54,121 nucleotides of DNA from an uncultured Pseudomonadota bacterium (GTDB lineage: Bacteria; Pseudomonadota; Gammaproteobacteria; Steroidobacterales; Steroidobacteraceae), in contig CAIOZU010000013.1 in NCBI GenBank assembly GCA_903862885.1, positions 1-54,121 of the forward strand, written 5' to 3'. Within the stretch, counting starts at the first letter, position 1. Every line of letters starts with the position of its first letter. The position numbers and the translations under genes are program-made. The notes beneath the pieces were generated by a model. The model worked only from the letters and a program-made list of their open reading frames with translations. It had not been told where the DNA came from and did no database searches. This document shows, piece by piece, positions 1-8,936 of this stretch.

Positions 1-2
1 AG

Positions 3-425
3 ATGCCACCACCGATGATGGGTCCGCCACCCATGATGGGTCCGCCGTCGATGATGATGGCCATGATGGGTGTCTTGCATGCACTCACCTTGACCGATGC
101 CCAGCACGCTCAATTGAAGACGATTCATGAGCAAACCCACAGCAAGATGCGCGCGCTGATGATGGGTGATCGTGCGACGCAGAGTCAGGTGGCGATCACT
201 TGGCCGGGTGAGCCTGGCTATGAGGCATCGATTGCAGCAGCTAAGCGCAATGCCAGTGAGATGATTCAGCTGCATAGCGACGCGATGGCGCAGATCTATC
301 TGTCGGTGCTGACCGATGCCCAGCGCACGCAGGTCACGCAGCTATTGGCGAGCCACAAGCAAGCCTGTGAAGCCCATCAGGCAGCGCATGCGCCGAGTCC
401 GAAGGAAGAAGCGCGAATGAAGTGA
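3..425 (+). CDS. Spy/CpxP-like periplasmic protein, 5' end cut by window edge
   Basis: The visible 140 residues carry two LTDAQ motifs (about residues 30 and 102), the hallmark of the Spy/CpxP/LTXXQ family of helical periplasmic proteins that act as chaperones or metal-stress sensors. The first 22 residues are almost only Met, Pro and Gly in MMGPP-type repeats, which resembles Met-rich copper-binding segments. No signal peptide is visible, and the reading frame is open to the edge, so the true start lies upstream and the first ATG is probably internal. The C-terminus is basic and charged. The next gene on the same strand encodes another exported protein. The family call is good; the metal link is inference from composition. 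Confidence 0.8.
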   Translation: MPPPMMGPPPMMGPPSMMMAMMGVLHALTLTDAQHAQLKTIHEQTHSKMRALMMGDRATQSQVAITWPGEPGYEASIAAAKRNASEMIQLHSDAMAQIYLSVLTDAQRTQVTQLLASHKQACEAHQAAHAPSPKEEARMK

Positions 426-471
426 TGAGTGCGTCGCGTGATTATCGTTTTTGAGTACGGATGGAAAGCAG

Positions 472-1119
472 ATGAATAAAGTCATGGTGATGGCGGTGTC
501 GATGGTCGCGTGCAATTTGTTGCTAGCCCCTGCGTTGGGCTTTGCCGGTCCCAGAGAACGCTCCGAACCCCATATGGATACGGCCTATGGCCATAATCAC
601 GCTTATCCAGCGCGGGGCGCGGTGGTGGTTCGCCCGCCGATGGGTGCGCATGCGCTGCGCTATCAAGGCCAGCGCTACTGGTTGCACGAGGGGGTCTGGT
701 ATGGCGGCCACCGCGGTGGCTATGCCGTGGTGGGGGCGCCTTATGGCCTGTATGTGCCCTGGTTGCCTGCTTTTACCACCGTGGTGATGCTGGGGGGTAT
801 GCGCTATTACTACGCCAATGAGACCTACTATCTCTATCACCCCAACATCAACCAGTACGAAGTGGTGGCATCGCCCAGTGCTGTGACCGATGCGCCGGTG
901 ACCGTGGGTGCTCAACCGGTGGGTGATAACATTTTCGTTTATCCCAAGAATGGTCAGTCAGCAGAGCAGCAGGCCCGTGATCGCTACGAATGCCATCGGT
1001 GGGCCGCTGATCAGACGGGTTTTGACCCGACCCGAAGTGAGGGCGCGCAGGCTAGGCGCGGTGATTACCTTAGAGCGCAGCAAGCCTGTCTGGAAGGGCG
1101 TGGGTATACGGTGAAGTGA
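472..1119 (+). CDS. DUF6515 family exported protein
   Basis: This encodes about 215 residues. A signal peptide ends near ALGFAG. A Tyr/Gly/His-rich middle (HEGVWYGGHRGGY, GGMRYYYANETYYLY) is followed by a C-terminal block starting FVYPKNGQS with a YECHRWA segment and a paired Cys near the end. This pattern matches the uncharacterised DUF6515 family. The ATG at 472 is preferred over an in-frame TTG at 451 because GGAAAG lies just upstream and the signal peptide then starts MNKVMVM. It follows the Spy-like gene by 46 bases and may be co-transcribed. Function is unknown; an envelope or surface role is likely. Confidence 0.8.
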   Translation: MNKVMVMAVSMVACNLLLAPALGFAGPRERSEPHMDTAYGHNHAYPARGAVVVRPPMGAHALRYQGQRYWLHEGVWYGGHRGGYAVVGAPYGLYVPWLPAFTTVVMLGGMRYYYANETYYLYHPNINQYEVVASPSAVTDAPVTVGAQPVGDNIFVYPKNGQSAEQQARDRYECHRWAADQTGFDPTRSEGAQARRGDYLRAQQACLEGRGYTVK

Positions 1120-1147
1120 GGTGCCATCGTAGAGCGCAGGCGTGTGC

Positions 1148-2434
1148 CTACAGAAAGGGCACGACTCGCGCGCGTGACCGGCGCGACCACAGCACCCAGA
1201 TGAGGATCAGAGGTAGATCAAAAAGTGCACTCAGTGCCTCCATGGCCGGCACCCCTTTAAAGCCAAAGGCATCGGCGGCACGTCCCTCAAGCCACGTCAT
1301 GTAAGCGATGGGCACATAAGACAGTGCGCTTAAGATTGAGTAGCGCAGGCTGCCGCTGCGACCGGCCGCCCCCACCATGTCGAGGACCAAATCCATCGAT
1401 AAGGTGGACGTCAGTCCAATGGTGAATAAGTACGTGACGGTGCCGATCAGATAGGTGGTGGTATTCGGTGGCGCGAAGGCCAAGTAGCCAGCGGGTAAGG
1501 CATTGAGAGCGCCTGCGAGGGCATAGGCGATGCGCCGGTCAAAGCGTGGCACCCAGCCGCCTACCAAACAACCCACTGCCATCAGTAAGCCACCGCCGAT
1601 GCCATTGATCCATACCACCGAAGCACCGGCCACGTGATAGTCAGGCGAAATCGCCGGCAGCAAGCCAATCAACGCGCCGGCGCCCGGTGGCGCGAGCAGC
1701 AATAACAAGCCAAAGAAATTTCGTGGCAGCAGGCAGGTGTCACGTAACTCATGCCCAATCTCACTGAGATGCAAGCGAAAGCCGGGTGTGGGCGCGCGCA
1801 CGGGTTCTTGAAGCCCAATGAGGGCCATCATGGGCAACATCACCAGGGCCAGTGCGATCAACACCCACGCAGAGGAGGTGATGTGTAAGGCGACATACAA
1901 CAGAATGCCTGGACCGACAGCCCCACCCCCTAAGTTGCTCGCCTGTGCCCAGGCTGAGGCGCGGGTGCGTTGCTCGGGGGCCACCAGTGAAGCCATCAAG
2001 CCACCGTAAGCCGATGAGATGAGCATGCAAAACAGCATGCCAATGAAGAAAATCCAAATGGACAGTCTGGGGTCTTTTTCTAGTATCCAGCAGCCCACTG
2101 CGAGCGCGATGCCGGCGAGGCTGGTCGATAATGCGTACCAGGTGCGTCGTGGCAGCCACAGATCGGCGAGTGGGCTCCAAAGAAAATAAAGGGTGGCCGG
2201 AATACCGAGCAGCGCAATAGCATTCGCCACTTCACCGACCGACAGTCCCGCGCGCCGCAATAAGAGCGATGCGCCGCCGTTGGTAGTGAAACCAATGTAG
2301 ATGGCATACGGCAACACGATCCAAAGAAACCGACTGGGCCCGACGGCGCGTACGACCGCTTCGCGGCTTTCGTTCTCATCGAGACTTGGACTGAGTCGGG
2401 TGGTCACGTCGGAATCCGATGGCATGATCGTCAA
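1148..2434 (-). CDS. MFS transporter, AmpG/PAT-like
   Basis: A 428-residue polytopic membrane protein with about 12 hydrophobic segments. The N-terminal half has the PAT/AmpG-type arrangement (YAIYIGFTTNGGASLLLRR, then LWSPLADLWLPRR in place of the classical MFS loop 2-3 motif). Family members move muropeptides, acetyl-CoA or siderophores across the inner membrane. It lies downstream of a TonB-dependent receptor on the same strand, separated by a terminator, so a shared uptake pathway (outer-membrane receptor plus inner-membrane permease, as with FptX/RhtX-type siderophore permeases) is plausible but inferred. Start ATG at 2434; another in-frame ATG lies 3 codons later. Confidence 0.82.
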   Translation of the reverse strand: MTIMPSDSDVTTRLSPSLDENESREAVVRAVGPSRFLWIVLPYAIYIGFTTNGGASLLLRRAGLSVGEVANAIALLGIPATLYFLWSPLADLWLPRRTWYALSTSLAGIALAVGCWILEKDPRLSIWIFFIGMLFCMLISSAYGGLMASLVAPEQRTRASAWAQASNLGGGAVGPGILLYVALHITSSAWVLIALALVMLPMMALIGLQEPVRAPTPGFRLHLSEIGHELRDTCLLPRNFFGLLLLLAPPGAGALIGLLPAISPDYHVAGASVVWINGIGGGLLMAVGCLVGGWVPRFDRRIAYALAGALNALPAGYLAFAPPNTTTYLIGTVTYLFTIGLTSTLSMDLVLDMVGAAGRSGSLRYSILSALSYVPIAYMTWLEGRAADAFGFKGVPAMEALSALFDLPLILIWVLWSRRSRARVVPFL

Positions 2435-2451
2435 AGCCTAACAGAGGTGCA

Positions 2452-2488
2452 TTAAAAAAGGCGGTAACGACTGCGTCGCTACCGCCTT
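2452..2488 (-). terminator. Rho-independent terminator after TonB receptor
   Basis: Bases 2458-2471 and 2475-2488 form a 14-bp stem with one mismatch and a 3-base loop. Read on the minus strand the stem is followed by a run of T (2459-2454). It sits 47 bases beyond the receptor stop codon and before the MFS gene, so it should separate or attenuate transcription between them. Confidence 0.75.
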
Positions 2489-2534
2489 GAACGGCCGGAT
2501 CAAGCTGAGCTTGCGGCCAGATCAGATCAGCGCA

Positions 2535-5150
2535 TCAGAATTTATAGCTTGCCTTGATGTAGTAGTAGCCGCCGTTTATGCCAAACGGTGAGAACAGCGC
2601 GTATTGATTGGTGCCGACATTGTCGCCGTAATACGGGTTGTTCTCATGGGCCAATTGCGTGGCATTGATCAGTGGCGGGAACTTATTGAACAGATTCAGC
2701 GCACCTGCGTTCACCGTGAGCTGACTGGTGACTTTATAGCTCACATCAAGGTTGGTAATCGGGGTCACGCCGATGTGGTTCTGAAAATAATCAAGATTGC
2801 CGGCGCAGATGAATAAACCACCGCGAGGCACGCAGGGAGGGTAAGGACCACCATAGCCGTTATCACCATCATCGCTTTCCCAATCGGAGGAAGGACCGTA
2901 GATCTTCTCCACCAGGTTCACGGAGAGCTTACCGCGAGTATAGAGCGCGCCCAGATTCACCACATATTTTGGATTGGCGGTGGTTAGGTTCGAGTAGGCA
3001 TTGGGGTCATACAACTCATTGATCGGTGGGTTGCCACCAGCAATCGCGGCCGGCGTGGTGGCGTACTTAGTGACCGAGGTCTTGCTGTAGTTCGCACCAA
3101 TAGACCAATCAATCTTGCCAAAGAGGTAGTTGACCGGGAAGTCAAACACCAAATCAATCCCACGGCTTTGGGTATCAATGCCATTGGCAAACACGTTAAT
3201 GCCTTTAAATGACACCGTCGGATCTAGTTCGTTGCCACTCGCGACGATAGCGCTATTAATTATACTCGAGACGACATTGCCGTCGTAATCAGTTCCCACC
3301 AATGATCCGCTGCCCACGATGCGGTTGGTTACGGTGATTTGATAGGCATCTAAGGTCACACTCATGCCGGGTTGTGGACGCCAGATGGCACCTAAACTCA
3401 GGCTGACGGAGTGCTCAGGCTTTAAGCCATCGCCTAAGCCGAGCAGGCGACCACCGGGCGAGTTAGGAGCTAACTGCACATACGCGGCGGCTGGGGATAC
3501 GGTGGTGGAGGTGTAGTTTTCCTCCGCCAGCGTCGGCGCTCTAAAGCCATTGCTCAAGGTGCCACGCAGGGCAAACTCTGGCGAGAAGTCATAACGACCG
3601 GTGAGTTTCCCCACCGTGGCATTACCAAAATCACTGTAGTGCTCAAAGCGAGCTGCGGCATCTAAGCGCAATTTGTCGATGGGCTTGCCTGCCAAATCAA
3701 CGTAGACCGACTCGTTAGTTCGGTCATGGGAGCCGGCGTCTGCGGGTGTAAAGCCTGCGTAGCCAGCCGCACCACCGTCTTGCCAAGAAATCGGCACCCC
3801 CGCGCCAATCTCATAGGTCTCCCTGCGGTATTCGCCACCGAAAGCGACGTTGAGAGGCCCTGCCCAACCCATGTCGATGTCACGATTGACATCGACCGTG
3901 GTGGCCCATTGGCTTGCTTTTAAAAAGCCATCATAGAAATCGGTGGGTGTGGGGACGTTAAAGTCTGCTGAATAGCCTGTGTTCCAAGAGTGCAATGTCG
4001 AGATAGAGACCTTGTCGCCACCAAAGCCGGTGCCGATGTCGTAATTCCATGCGCCGACCATTCCCTTGAAACCCACATTTAACTGGTAGTCATCTTCATT
4101 GCTCGACTCTTGCGGCGTAAAGCCGAAGGGATAGGGATAGATGGTGACGCCTGGGTTTTGTGGATCGATGTAATGGGCCTTGTGCGGCAGTCGATAATTT
4201 TCGTAGGAGGCGGCGTCTTTATGTCCGTAGCTGCCCACAAAATACAATTCACTGCCACCTGCAAAGTCGACACCCGCGCTTAACAGCATCGTTTTCTGCT
4301 TCACGGCGCCATCGCCGGAGATGCGATTGAGAAACGGGTATCCCGGAGCATTCACTGTATTGGCGTCAATCGGGTAACCATCGTTAAGAGGGTCCGTATT
4401 GAGATTAACCACGCGTTCGTCGATGGCCCCTACAAAGCTGTGGCCGTGGCCTCGGTAAGCGCCAGTCAAGTTAAAATAGGCGCCAGTGCTTGGCTCAAGG
4501 CCCACGTTGGCACTGACATCATTGGTCTTGCCACCGCTGGTGCCATATTGGCCGTAGCTCGCATTCAGTAATCCGCCCGATGAGTTCTTTTTCAAGATGA
4601 TGTTGATCACACCGGCAATGGCATCGGTGCCGTACTGAGCGGCTGCGCCGTCGGTTAGCACTTCGATGTGATCAATCGCATCGAGTGGGATGAAGTTAAG
4701 ATCAACGTTGGCACCGCCCTGAAAGCTCGAGCCGGTATCAATCGCCAAGTTCGCGGTGGTGTGGCGACGCTTTCCATTGACTAAAATCAGCACGTGGTTA
4801 GGGCTCAGGCCGCGAAGCCGTGCTTGTAAGGTTTGGCCGGCCATGTCAAAGCCAAAAGCCTGCAGGTTGAGAGATGGGACAACCTGGGCGAGCGTTGACA
4901 TAAGATCAGGGCTGCCAGAGGCGGCGCGCAGGGCATCCGCACTCAGCAACTGAACCGGAGCTGGGCTGTCTAATACCGCCATGCCGCTTTGGCGCGTGCC
5001 GGTGACGATGATGTCACCTAAGACGTCCGCACTCGGACCCGCGTTATCGGCGAGGGCACTGTTGGCGATGATTAGCGTCAGACCTGCGCTTAAGATCGTG
5101 CTGATTAGGGTGCGCATGGAGGCGCCTGTGTAATTGCTCTGGCTCATCAT
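2535..5150 (-). CDS. TonB-dependent outer-membrane receptor
   Basis: An 871-residue protein with a signal peptide ending near NSALA, then a plug domain (VLGDIIVTGTRQSG TonB-box-like start; QARLRGLSPNHVLILVNGKRR; DAIDHIEVLTDGAAAQYGTDAIAGVINIIL) and a long beta-barrel ending in aromatic Phe (YYIKASYKF). This is a full-length receptor for an energy-dependent ligand such as a siderophore, cofactor or oligomer; the ligand cannot be read from the sequence. The start is the ATG at 5150 (or the adjacent ATG at 5147) because GGGAGAAC lies a few bases upstream; the later ATG before RTLIST has no good ribosome site. A hairpin sits in the leader. A TonB receptor and MFS permease pair suggests uptake. Confidence 0.93.
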   Translation of the reverse strand: MMSQSNYTGASMRTLISTILSAGLTLIIANSALADNAGPSADVLGDIIVTGTRQSGMAVLDSPAPVQLLSADALRAASGSPDLMSTLAQVVPSLNLQAFGFDMAGQTLQARLRGLSPNHVLILVNGKRRHTTANLAIDTGSSFQGGANVDLNFIPLDAIDHIEVLTDGAAAQYGTDAIAGVINIILKKNSSGGLLNASYGQYGTSGGKTNDVSANVGLEPSTGAYFNLTGAYRGHGHSFVGAIDERVVNLNTDPLNDGYPIDANTVNAPGYPFLNRISGDGAVKQKTMLLSAGVDFAGGSELYFVGSYGHKDAASYENYRLPHKAHYIDPQNPGVTIYPYPFGFTPQESSNEDDYQLNVGFKGMVGAWNYDIGTGFGGDKVSISTLHSWNTGYSADFNVPTPTDFYDGFLKASQWATTVDVNRDIDMGWAGPLNVAFGGEYRRETYEIGAGVPISWQDGGAAGYAGFTPADAGSHDRTNESVYVDLAGKPIDKLRLDAAARFEHYSDFGNATVGKLTGRYDFSPEFALRGTLSNGFRAPTLAEENYTSTTVSPAAAYVQLAPNSPGGRLLGLGDGLKPEHSVSLSLGAIWRPQPGMSVTLDAYQITVTNRIVGSGSLVGTDYDGNVVSSIINSAIVASGNELDPTVSFKGINVFANGIDTQSRGIDLVFDFPVNYLFGKIDWSIGANYSKTSVTKYATTPAAIAGGNPPINELYDPNAYSNLTTANPKYVVNLGALYTRGKLSVNLVEKIYGPSSDWESDDGDNGYGGPYPPCVPRGGLFICAGNLDYFQNHIGVTPITNLDVSYKVTSQLTVNAGALNLFNKFPPLINATQLAHENNPYYGDNVGTNQYALFSPFGINGGYYYIKASYKF

Positions 5151-5177
5151 AGTGTTCTCCCAAGAATGAATCGGATA

Positions 5178-5220
5178 CTGACGGGGCAGCTGTTTTTTTT
5201 ATTAAAACGCCCCCAGTCAG
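5178..5220 (-). promoter_or_regulatory. Leader hairpin upstream of TonB receptor
   Basis: Arms CTGACGGGGC (5178-5187) and GCCCC-CA-GTCAG (5209-5220) pair over 10 bp with a two-base bulge and a 21-base A/T-rich loop. On the receptor mRNA the hairpin ends 27 bases before the start codon, just upstream of the ribosome site. No T-run follows on the minus strand, so it is not a terminator for slyX. It may control mRNA stability or translation. Confidence 0.4.
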
Positions 5221-5309
5221 GACGGGGCTGGCCCAGTCGCAGGCGCCACTGTAGTCAAGGGCCGGTGAATTGTCTAAGACGCGTTGATTCTAAGCTTAGT
5301 GCAAGGTCG

Positions 5310-5360
5310 CCTAAATTTAACATAAATATGATATAAATCAATTATATACTATTTTTAGCG
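5310..5360 (-). promoter_or_regulatory. AT-rich upstream region of TonB receptor
   Basis: This stretch is far more AT-rich than its surroundings and contains the palindrome-like TGATATAAATCA (5329-5340) and several TATA-type words. It probably holds the receptor promoter and a repressor site. The match to a Fur box is too weak to name the regulator. Confidence 0.3.
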
Positions 5361-5392
5361 CTGAGTGGCGCGTGCGCCTTACATTGATTTAT

Positions 5393-5602
5393 TTAGTAGT
5401 GGGGCGGGATCTCAAATTGAGCGCTGGAGCTCGCACCGCCGCGATCGGAGGACTCTAGTCGTTCGAGGAGTTCTCTGATCAGGCGCTCCTGGGCATCCAT
5501 TCGCGTTTGCTGTTGATACAGCGCCTGTGAGAGTTCGTGCACCGCCTGATCGAGGTGAGCGATTTTGACTTCCAGATGTTCCGTGGAGAAGGGCTGCGAC
5601 AT
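5393..5602 (-). CDS. slyX: SlyX family protein
   Basis: A 69-residue protein made mostly of one heptad-patterned helix (EVKIAHLDQAVHELSQALYQ), ending in the family's typical PPHY. SlyX proteins are small coiled-coil proteins of unknown role found across Gammaproteobacteria. The ATG at 5602 is chosen because GGAGCG precedes it and the length then equals the family's; the longer frame to 5686 adds an unrelated Pro/Gly-rich segment. It lies divergent to yheU. Confidence 0.88.
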   Translation of the reverse strand: MSQPFSTEHLEVKIAHLDQAVHELSQALYQQQTRMDAQERLIRELLERLESSDRGGASSSAQFEIPPHY

Positions 5603-5795
5603 CGGCGCTCCAATGAGAGGGGATGCCTTAGTATAGAGGCTCGTGCCGGGTGACGATATCGCCTGACCGTCGCCCGGGCGATTCACTTAAAAAGACGAGG
5701 GGTTGAGTAGCAGGCTGCAGGTGCCGTGTCCTCACTAAACAGGCGGCCTTCGTGTGTGGCCGACAGGCAAGGCTTAAGCTTAAATCGGAGCCGAT

Positions 5796-6056
5796 ATGAT
5801 GACCCCTGAAGAGGCGGAACCCCTACCGCCGGTGAGTATTCCGCATGGCGAGTTGCCTGCAGAGACGCTGTACAAGTTGATTGAGTCTTTTGTGCTGCGC
5901 GAAGGCACTGACTATGGTGAGCGTGAAGTGACGCTCGATACCAAAGTGGCGCAAGTCAGACGGCAGCTGGATCGCGGAGATATTGAGATTGTGTTTGATC
6001 CCAATACGGAGTCGGTCAATATTGTCGTGGCCAAAACCGGCCGCCGAGTATTGTGA
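5796..6056 (+). CDS. yheU: YheU family (UPF0270) protein
   Basis: An 86-residue protein containing the UPF0270 signature: IPHGELPAETLYKLIES, FVLREGTDYGE, a KVAQVRRQL helix and a VNIV end. The function of the family is unknown. GGAG lies about 7 bases upstream of the ATG. The next gene starts immediately after its stop codon, so the two are translated from one transcript. Confidence 0.9.
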   Translation: MMTPEEAEPLPPVSIPHGELPAETLYKLIESFVLREGTDYGEREVTLDTKVAQVRRQLDRGDIEIVFDPNTESVNIVVAKTGRRVL

Positions 6057-6314
6057 ATGAACACGCCCGTTGATCCATCGATGGCGACTGTAGAGCGACG
6101 TCTGAGCCCTAAAAAGCTATTGCACAGTAAGTGGACCGCCGTGGTGCCGCGCGGTAAGGAAAAGCATTTTATGGTGGTGGCGTGGGTGGAGCCTGAGACC
6201 GAGGGCGCACCGCTTGTGAGTGTGCTGCTGGAAGCTGTCTACTCTAAAACGCAGCAAGCGCTGCCTTGGCAGGCGCTGCAAGATGTCACTCAATGGCAAC
6301 AGGGTTGGCGCTGA
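6057..6314 (+). CDS. Small Trp-rich protein, TIGR02450 family
   Basis: An 85-residue protein with the family core LSPKKLLHSKWTAVVPRGKEKHF and several Trp residues, including WQQGW at the C-terminus. The family is conserved but uncharacterised. Its ATG directly follows the yheU stop with no gap, implying translational coupling. Confidence 0.88.
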   Translation: MNTPVDPSMATVERRLSPKKLLHSKWTAVVPRGKEKHFMVVAWVEPETEGAPLVSVLLEAVYSKTQQALPWQALQDVTQWQQGWR

Positions 6315-6376
6315 TCAGGCGGGAAGACCACCCTCGGGGTGTGCGAGCGGCCTATGCCGCGTTAACGGGAGAGCGT

Positions 6377-6877
6377 ATGCGACTCAGGATGAGTAGGCTT
6401 TTTTTATGGGTGGCTGTAGTGAGTCCGGCGCTGGCTGTGGGTCCGGGGGGTGGTATGAACAGCGGCATGAATAACCCCATGAGTAGCAGCCACAGCGAAA
6501 AACGCGCGGTGTCTGACAATGTATTCGATACGCCGACTAACGCCAGTTACGATCCGAAGTCCGTCACTGAGATTTTTGCAAAAACTGCCAATGGGGGCGT
6601 GTTGCATGTGACGGCCATTGAATCCAGTGATGCCAAGCAAATTGGCTTAATCCGCAGCGTCTTAAAACAGCGCGCAGACGATTTTTCTGGACAATACAAG
6701 AAGAGCGTTAACCAGTCGGCAGGTCCTAGTAAACCGGGGCTTGCGACTTTACTGGCCGCGGCGCCGGGGGACTTGCAGCTCACGTATCTTGAAATGCGCG
6801 GTGGCGGTGATCTGCGTTTTGCATCCGCGCTGCCAGAACTCGTGCACGCCGTGCATCAATGGTTTGATGCTCAGTAG
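6377..6877 (+). CDS. Uncharacterised exported protein
   Basis: A 166-residue protein with a signal peptide (MRLRMSRLFLWVAVVSPALA) and a Gly/Met/Asn-rich linker, followed by a compact domain with SVTEIFAKTANGGVLHVTAI, a helical stretch IGLIRSVLKQRADDFSG and an end like PELVHAVHQWFDAQ. Similar periplasmic proteins exist in proteobacteria but none has a firm function that I can name. The ATG at 6377 is preferred because CGGGAGAG precedes it and it gives a clean signal peptide. It lies 62 bases after the Trp-rich gene. Confidence 0.75.
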   Translation: MRLRMSRLFLWVAVVSPALAVGPGGGMNSGMNNPMSSSHSEKRAVSDNVFDTPTNASYDPKSVTEIFAKTANGGVLHVTAIESSDAKQIGLIRSVLKQRADDFSGQYKKSVNQSAGPSKPGLATLLAAAPGDLQLTYLEMRGGGDLRFASALPELVHAVHQWFDAQ

Positions 6878-6973
6878 ATTAGCAAGGCCTCACGCAGCCG
6901 ATGTGAGGCCGGTAATAGCCGGATCGAAGGCGCTGTGCATTCCAGCATGGCGCGGTGCTGATTAAAAACGCAC

Positions 6974-8710
6974 TTAGGCGTCCGGGCGACCATCCACGCG
7001 ACTGATGTCCAGTCGTTGGCCGGCAACCTTCATGCGCCGCAGCTTTGCCAGAATCTTGGGCGACATACTGTCTGGTAGGTTGACGAAGGTATGGTCTTCT
7101 TGAATGTCGATGCGATTGATCTGCGAGCCGGCCAGATCCGCTTCGTGTGCGAGCGCACCCACGATATTGCCAGGCTGCACGCCGTGCTTACGTCCGACCT
7201 CCAGTCGATACATGGTCTGTGGTTCTTCATGGCCACGCCGAGCACGAGGGCGTTTGTGTTCACTGTCTGCCGCAAAAGAGGGTCGACCGGCGCGTTCTGG
7301 TTTGCCTGGACGTGTGGCGCGGCTTTCAGGTCCTAGCATCTTGGCGCGCTCTGGCCGATCGCTTGCGGGTGCCTGGGCGCGATCACCTAAGATCAGCGAA
7401 CTATCCCCTTGTGCCAGACTGGCTAAAGCGGCTGCAACGTCGACTAAATCCGTGCCGGTCTCATGGGTGTATTCCTCGATCACCGATCGGAAGATCTCAT
7501 GAGCAGGTGTGGCTAAGGCCGCGGTCAGTCGTTCTTTAAACTTTTCAACGCGTCGACGATTCACATCATGCGGTGTGGGTAGGCTCATGGCCTCGATGGG
7601 CTGACGGGTGGCGCGCTCAATGATGCGCAGCATGTTTCGTTCGCGGGGAGCGATGAATAAAATCGCCTCGCCGCTGCGACCGGCGCGACCGGTGCGTCCG
7701 ATGCGATGTACATAGGACTCACTGTCGTAAGGAACGTCGAAGTTAATGACATGGCTGATGCGCTCGACATCGAGCCCTCTTGCGGCGACATCGGTGGCCA
7801 CCAAGATGTCGATGGCGCCTGATTTTAAGGCAGCTACGGTGCGTTCGCGCTGTGCCTGCAATAAGTCGCCATTTAGAGCGGCTGCCGAGAAGCCACGGGC
7901 CTCTAATTTTTCAGCGAGCTCCACGGTAGACTGCTTGGTGCGAGCAAAGACCAAGATGGCATCGAAAGGCTCCACTTCGAGAATGCGGGTGAGCGCATCG
8001 AGTTTATGAATGCCCTCCACCAACCAGTAGCGCTGCTTGATGTTGGTGGCCGTGCTGGTTTTTGATTTGATCGCCACTTCTTGCGGTGAACGCAGATGTT
8101 TTTGTGCGATACGCTTAACGGGGGGCGCCATGGTGGCAGAGAACAAAGCCACCTGCCGTTCTGCGGGTGCTTGTCTTAAAATGGACTCAATTGGCTCGAC
8201 AAAACCCATTTGCAGCATTTCATCGGCTTCATCAAGCACCACGAAGCGCAAGGTCGCCAAACTTAAAGTCTTGCGATCCAAGTGGTCGATGATACGACCC
8301 GGTGTGCCCACGATAACTTGTGGGCCACGCTTGAGTGCGTTGAGCTGGGGGGTGTAGCTTTGGCCACCATAAATGGGGAGCACATGAAAGCCCGGTAAGC
8401 GGCCCGCGTATTTTTGAAAGGCTTCAGCCACTTGAATAGCGAGCTCGCGGGTGGGCACCATCACCAAGGCCTGTGGCTCACGGCGAGTGACGTCAATCAT
8501 CGATAAAATCGGTAAGGCAAACGCCGCCGTTTTGCCTGTGCCCGTTTGTGCTTGGCCTAACAAGTCCTGCTTATTCAGCATCACCGGGATGCAGGCCGCT
8601 TGAATGGGGCTCGGTGACTCGTAGCCTACATCGGCTAAGCCCGCGAGTACGGCGGCGGAGAGGCCAAGATCGGCAAAGGCACGCGGCAAGGGGGGGGTTT
8701 TGTCTGTCAT
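6974..8710 (-). CDS. deaD: DEAD-box ATP-dependent RNA helicase, DeaD/CsdA type
   Basis: A 578-residue helicase. The Q motif (GYESPSPIQ, about 30-37), Walker A AQTGTGKT (54-61), DEAD (160-163), SAT (191-193), the RGLDVE segment and HRIGRTGRAGRSG are all intact. The C-terminal third carries a charged linker rich in Arg, Pro and Glu and a DbpA-type RNA-binding domain (from about 498, MYRLEVGRKHGVQPGNIVGA). DeaD unwinds structured RNA in ribosome assembly and cold adaptation. The family member is 629 residues in E. coli, so this is slightly short in the tail. It is divergently placed from the OYE gene across a 226-bp region. Confidence 0.95.
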   Translation of the reverse strand: MTDKTPPLPRAFADLGLSAAVLAGLADVGYESPSPIQAACIPVMLNKQDLLGQAQTGTGKTAAFALPILSMIDVTRREPQALVMVPTRELAIQVAEAFQKYAGRLPGFHVLPIYGGQSYTPQLNALKRGPQVIVGTPGRIIDHLDRKTLSLATLRFVVLDEADEMLQMGFVEPIESILRQAPAERQVALFSATMAPPVKRIAQKHLRSPQEVAIKSKTSTATNIKQRYWLVEGIHKLDALTRILEVEPFDAILVFARTKQSTVELAEKLEARGFSAAALNGDLLQAQRERTVAALKSGAIDILVATDVAARGLDVERISHVINFDVPYDSESYVHRIGRTGRAGRSGEAILFIAPRERNMLRIIERATRQPIEAMSLPTPHDVNRRRVEKFKERLTAALATPAHEIFRSVIEEYTHETGTDLVDVAAALASLAQGDSSLILGDRAQAPASDRPERAKMLGPESRATRPGKPERAGRPSFAADSEHKRPRARRGHEEPQTMYRLEVGRKHGVQPGNIVGALAHEADLAGSQINRIDIQEDHTFVNLPDSMSPKILAKLRRMKVAGQRLDISRVDGRPDA

Positions 8711-8936
8711 AGCGGATCGTCGCGGGCCGGGGGAGGGCGCGGAGTCTAGCCTAGGTGGGCTCGGAGTGCTTGATAAAAAACAGGTTTTGTGTGGTTTTAC
8801 GCAAACTTAACCGTATTTTTATGTAGAACAGCGCTTTGCTGCGATGCGTCGGTTGGTGGTGGCCGCGTGGCTGCCGAGGCGACCTTCTTTTTGGCATACA
8901 CTCGGCTGCTTTGTTGCCGACCGTTGAGGATGCTGC

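Noticed and set aside
2535-5150. TonB receptor as a lanthanide-chelator receptor serving the PQQ enzyme
   Set aside because: It is 24 kb away from the PQQ operon and nothing in its sequence points to that ligand.
7091-7539. Plus-strand frames opposite deaD
   Set aside because: They lie within a conserved helicase coding region and show no family pattern.
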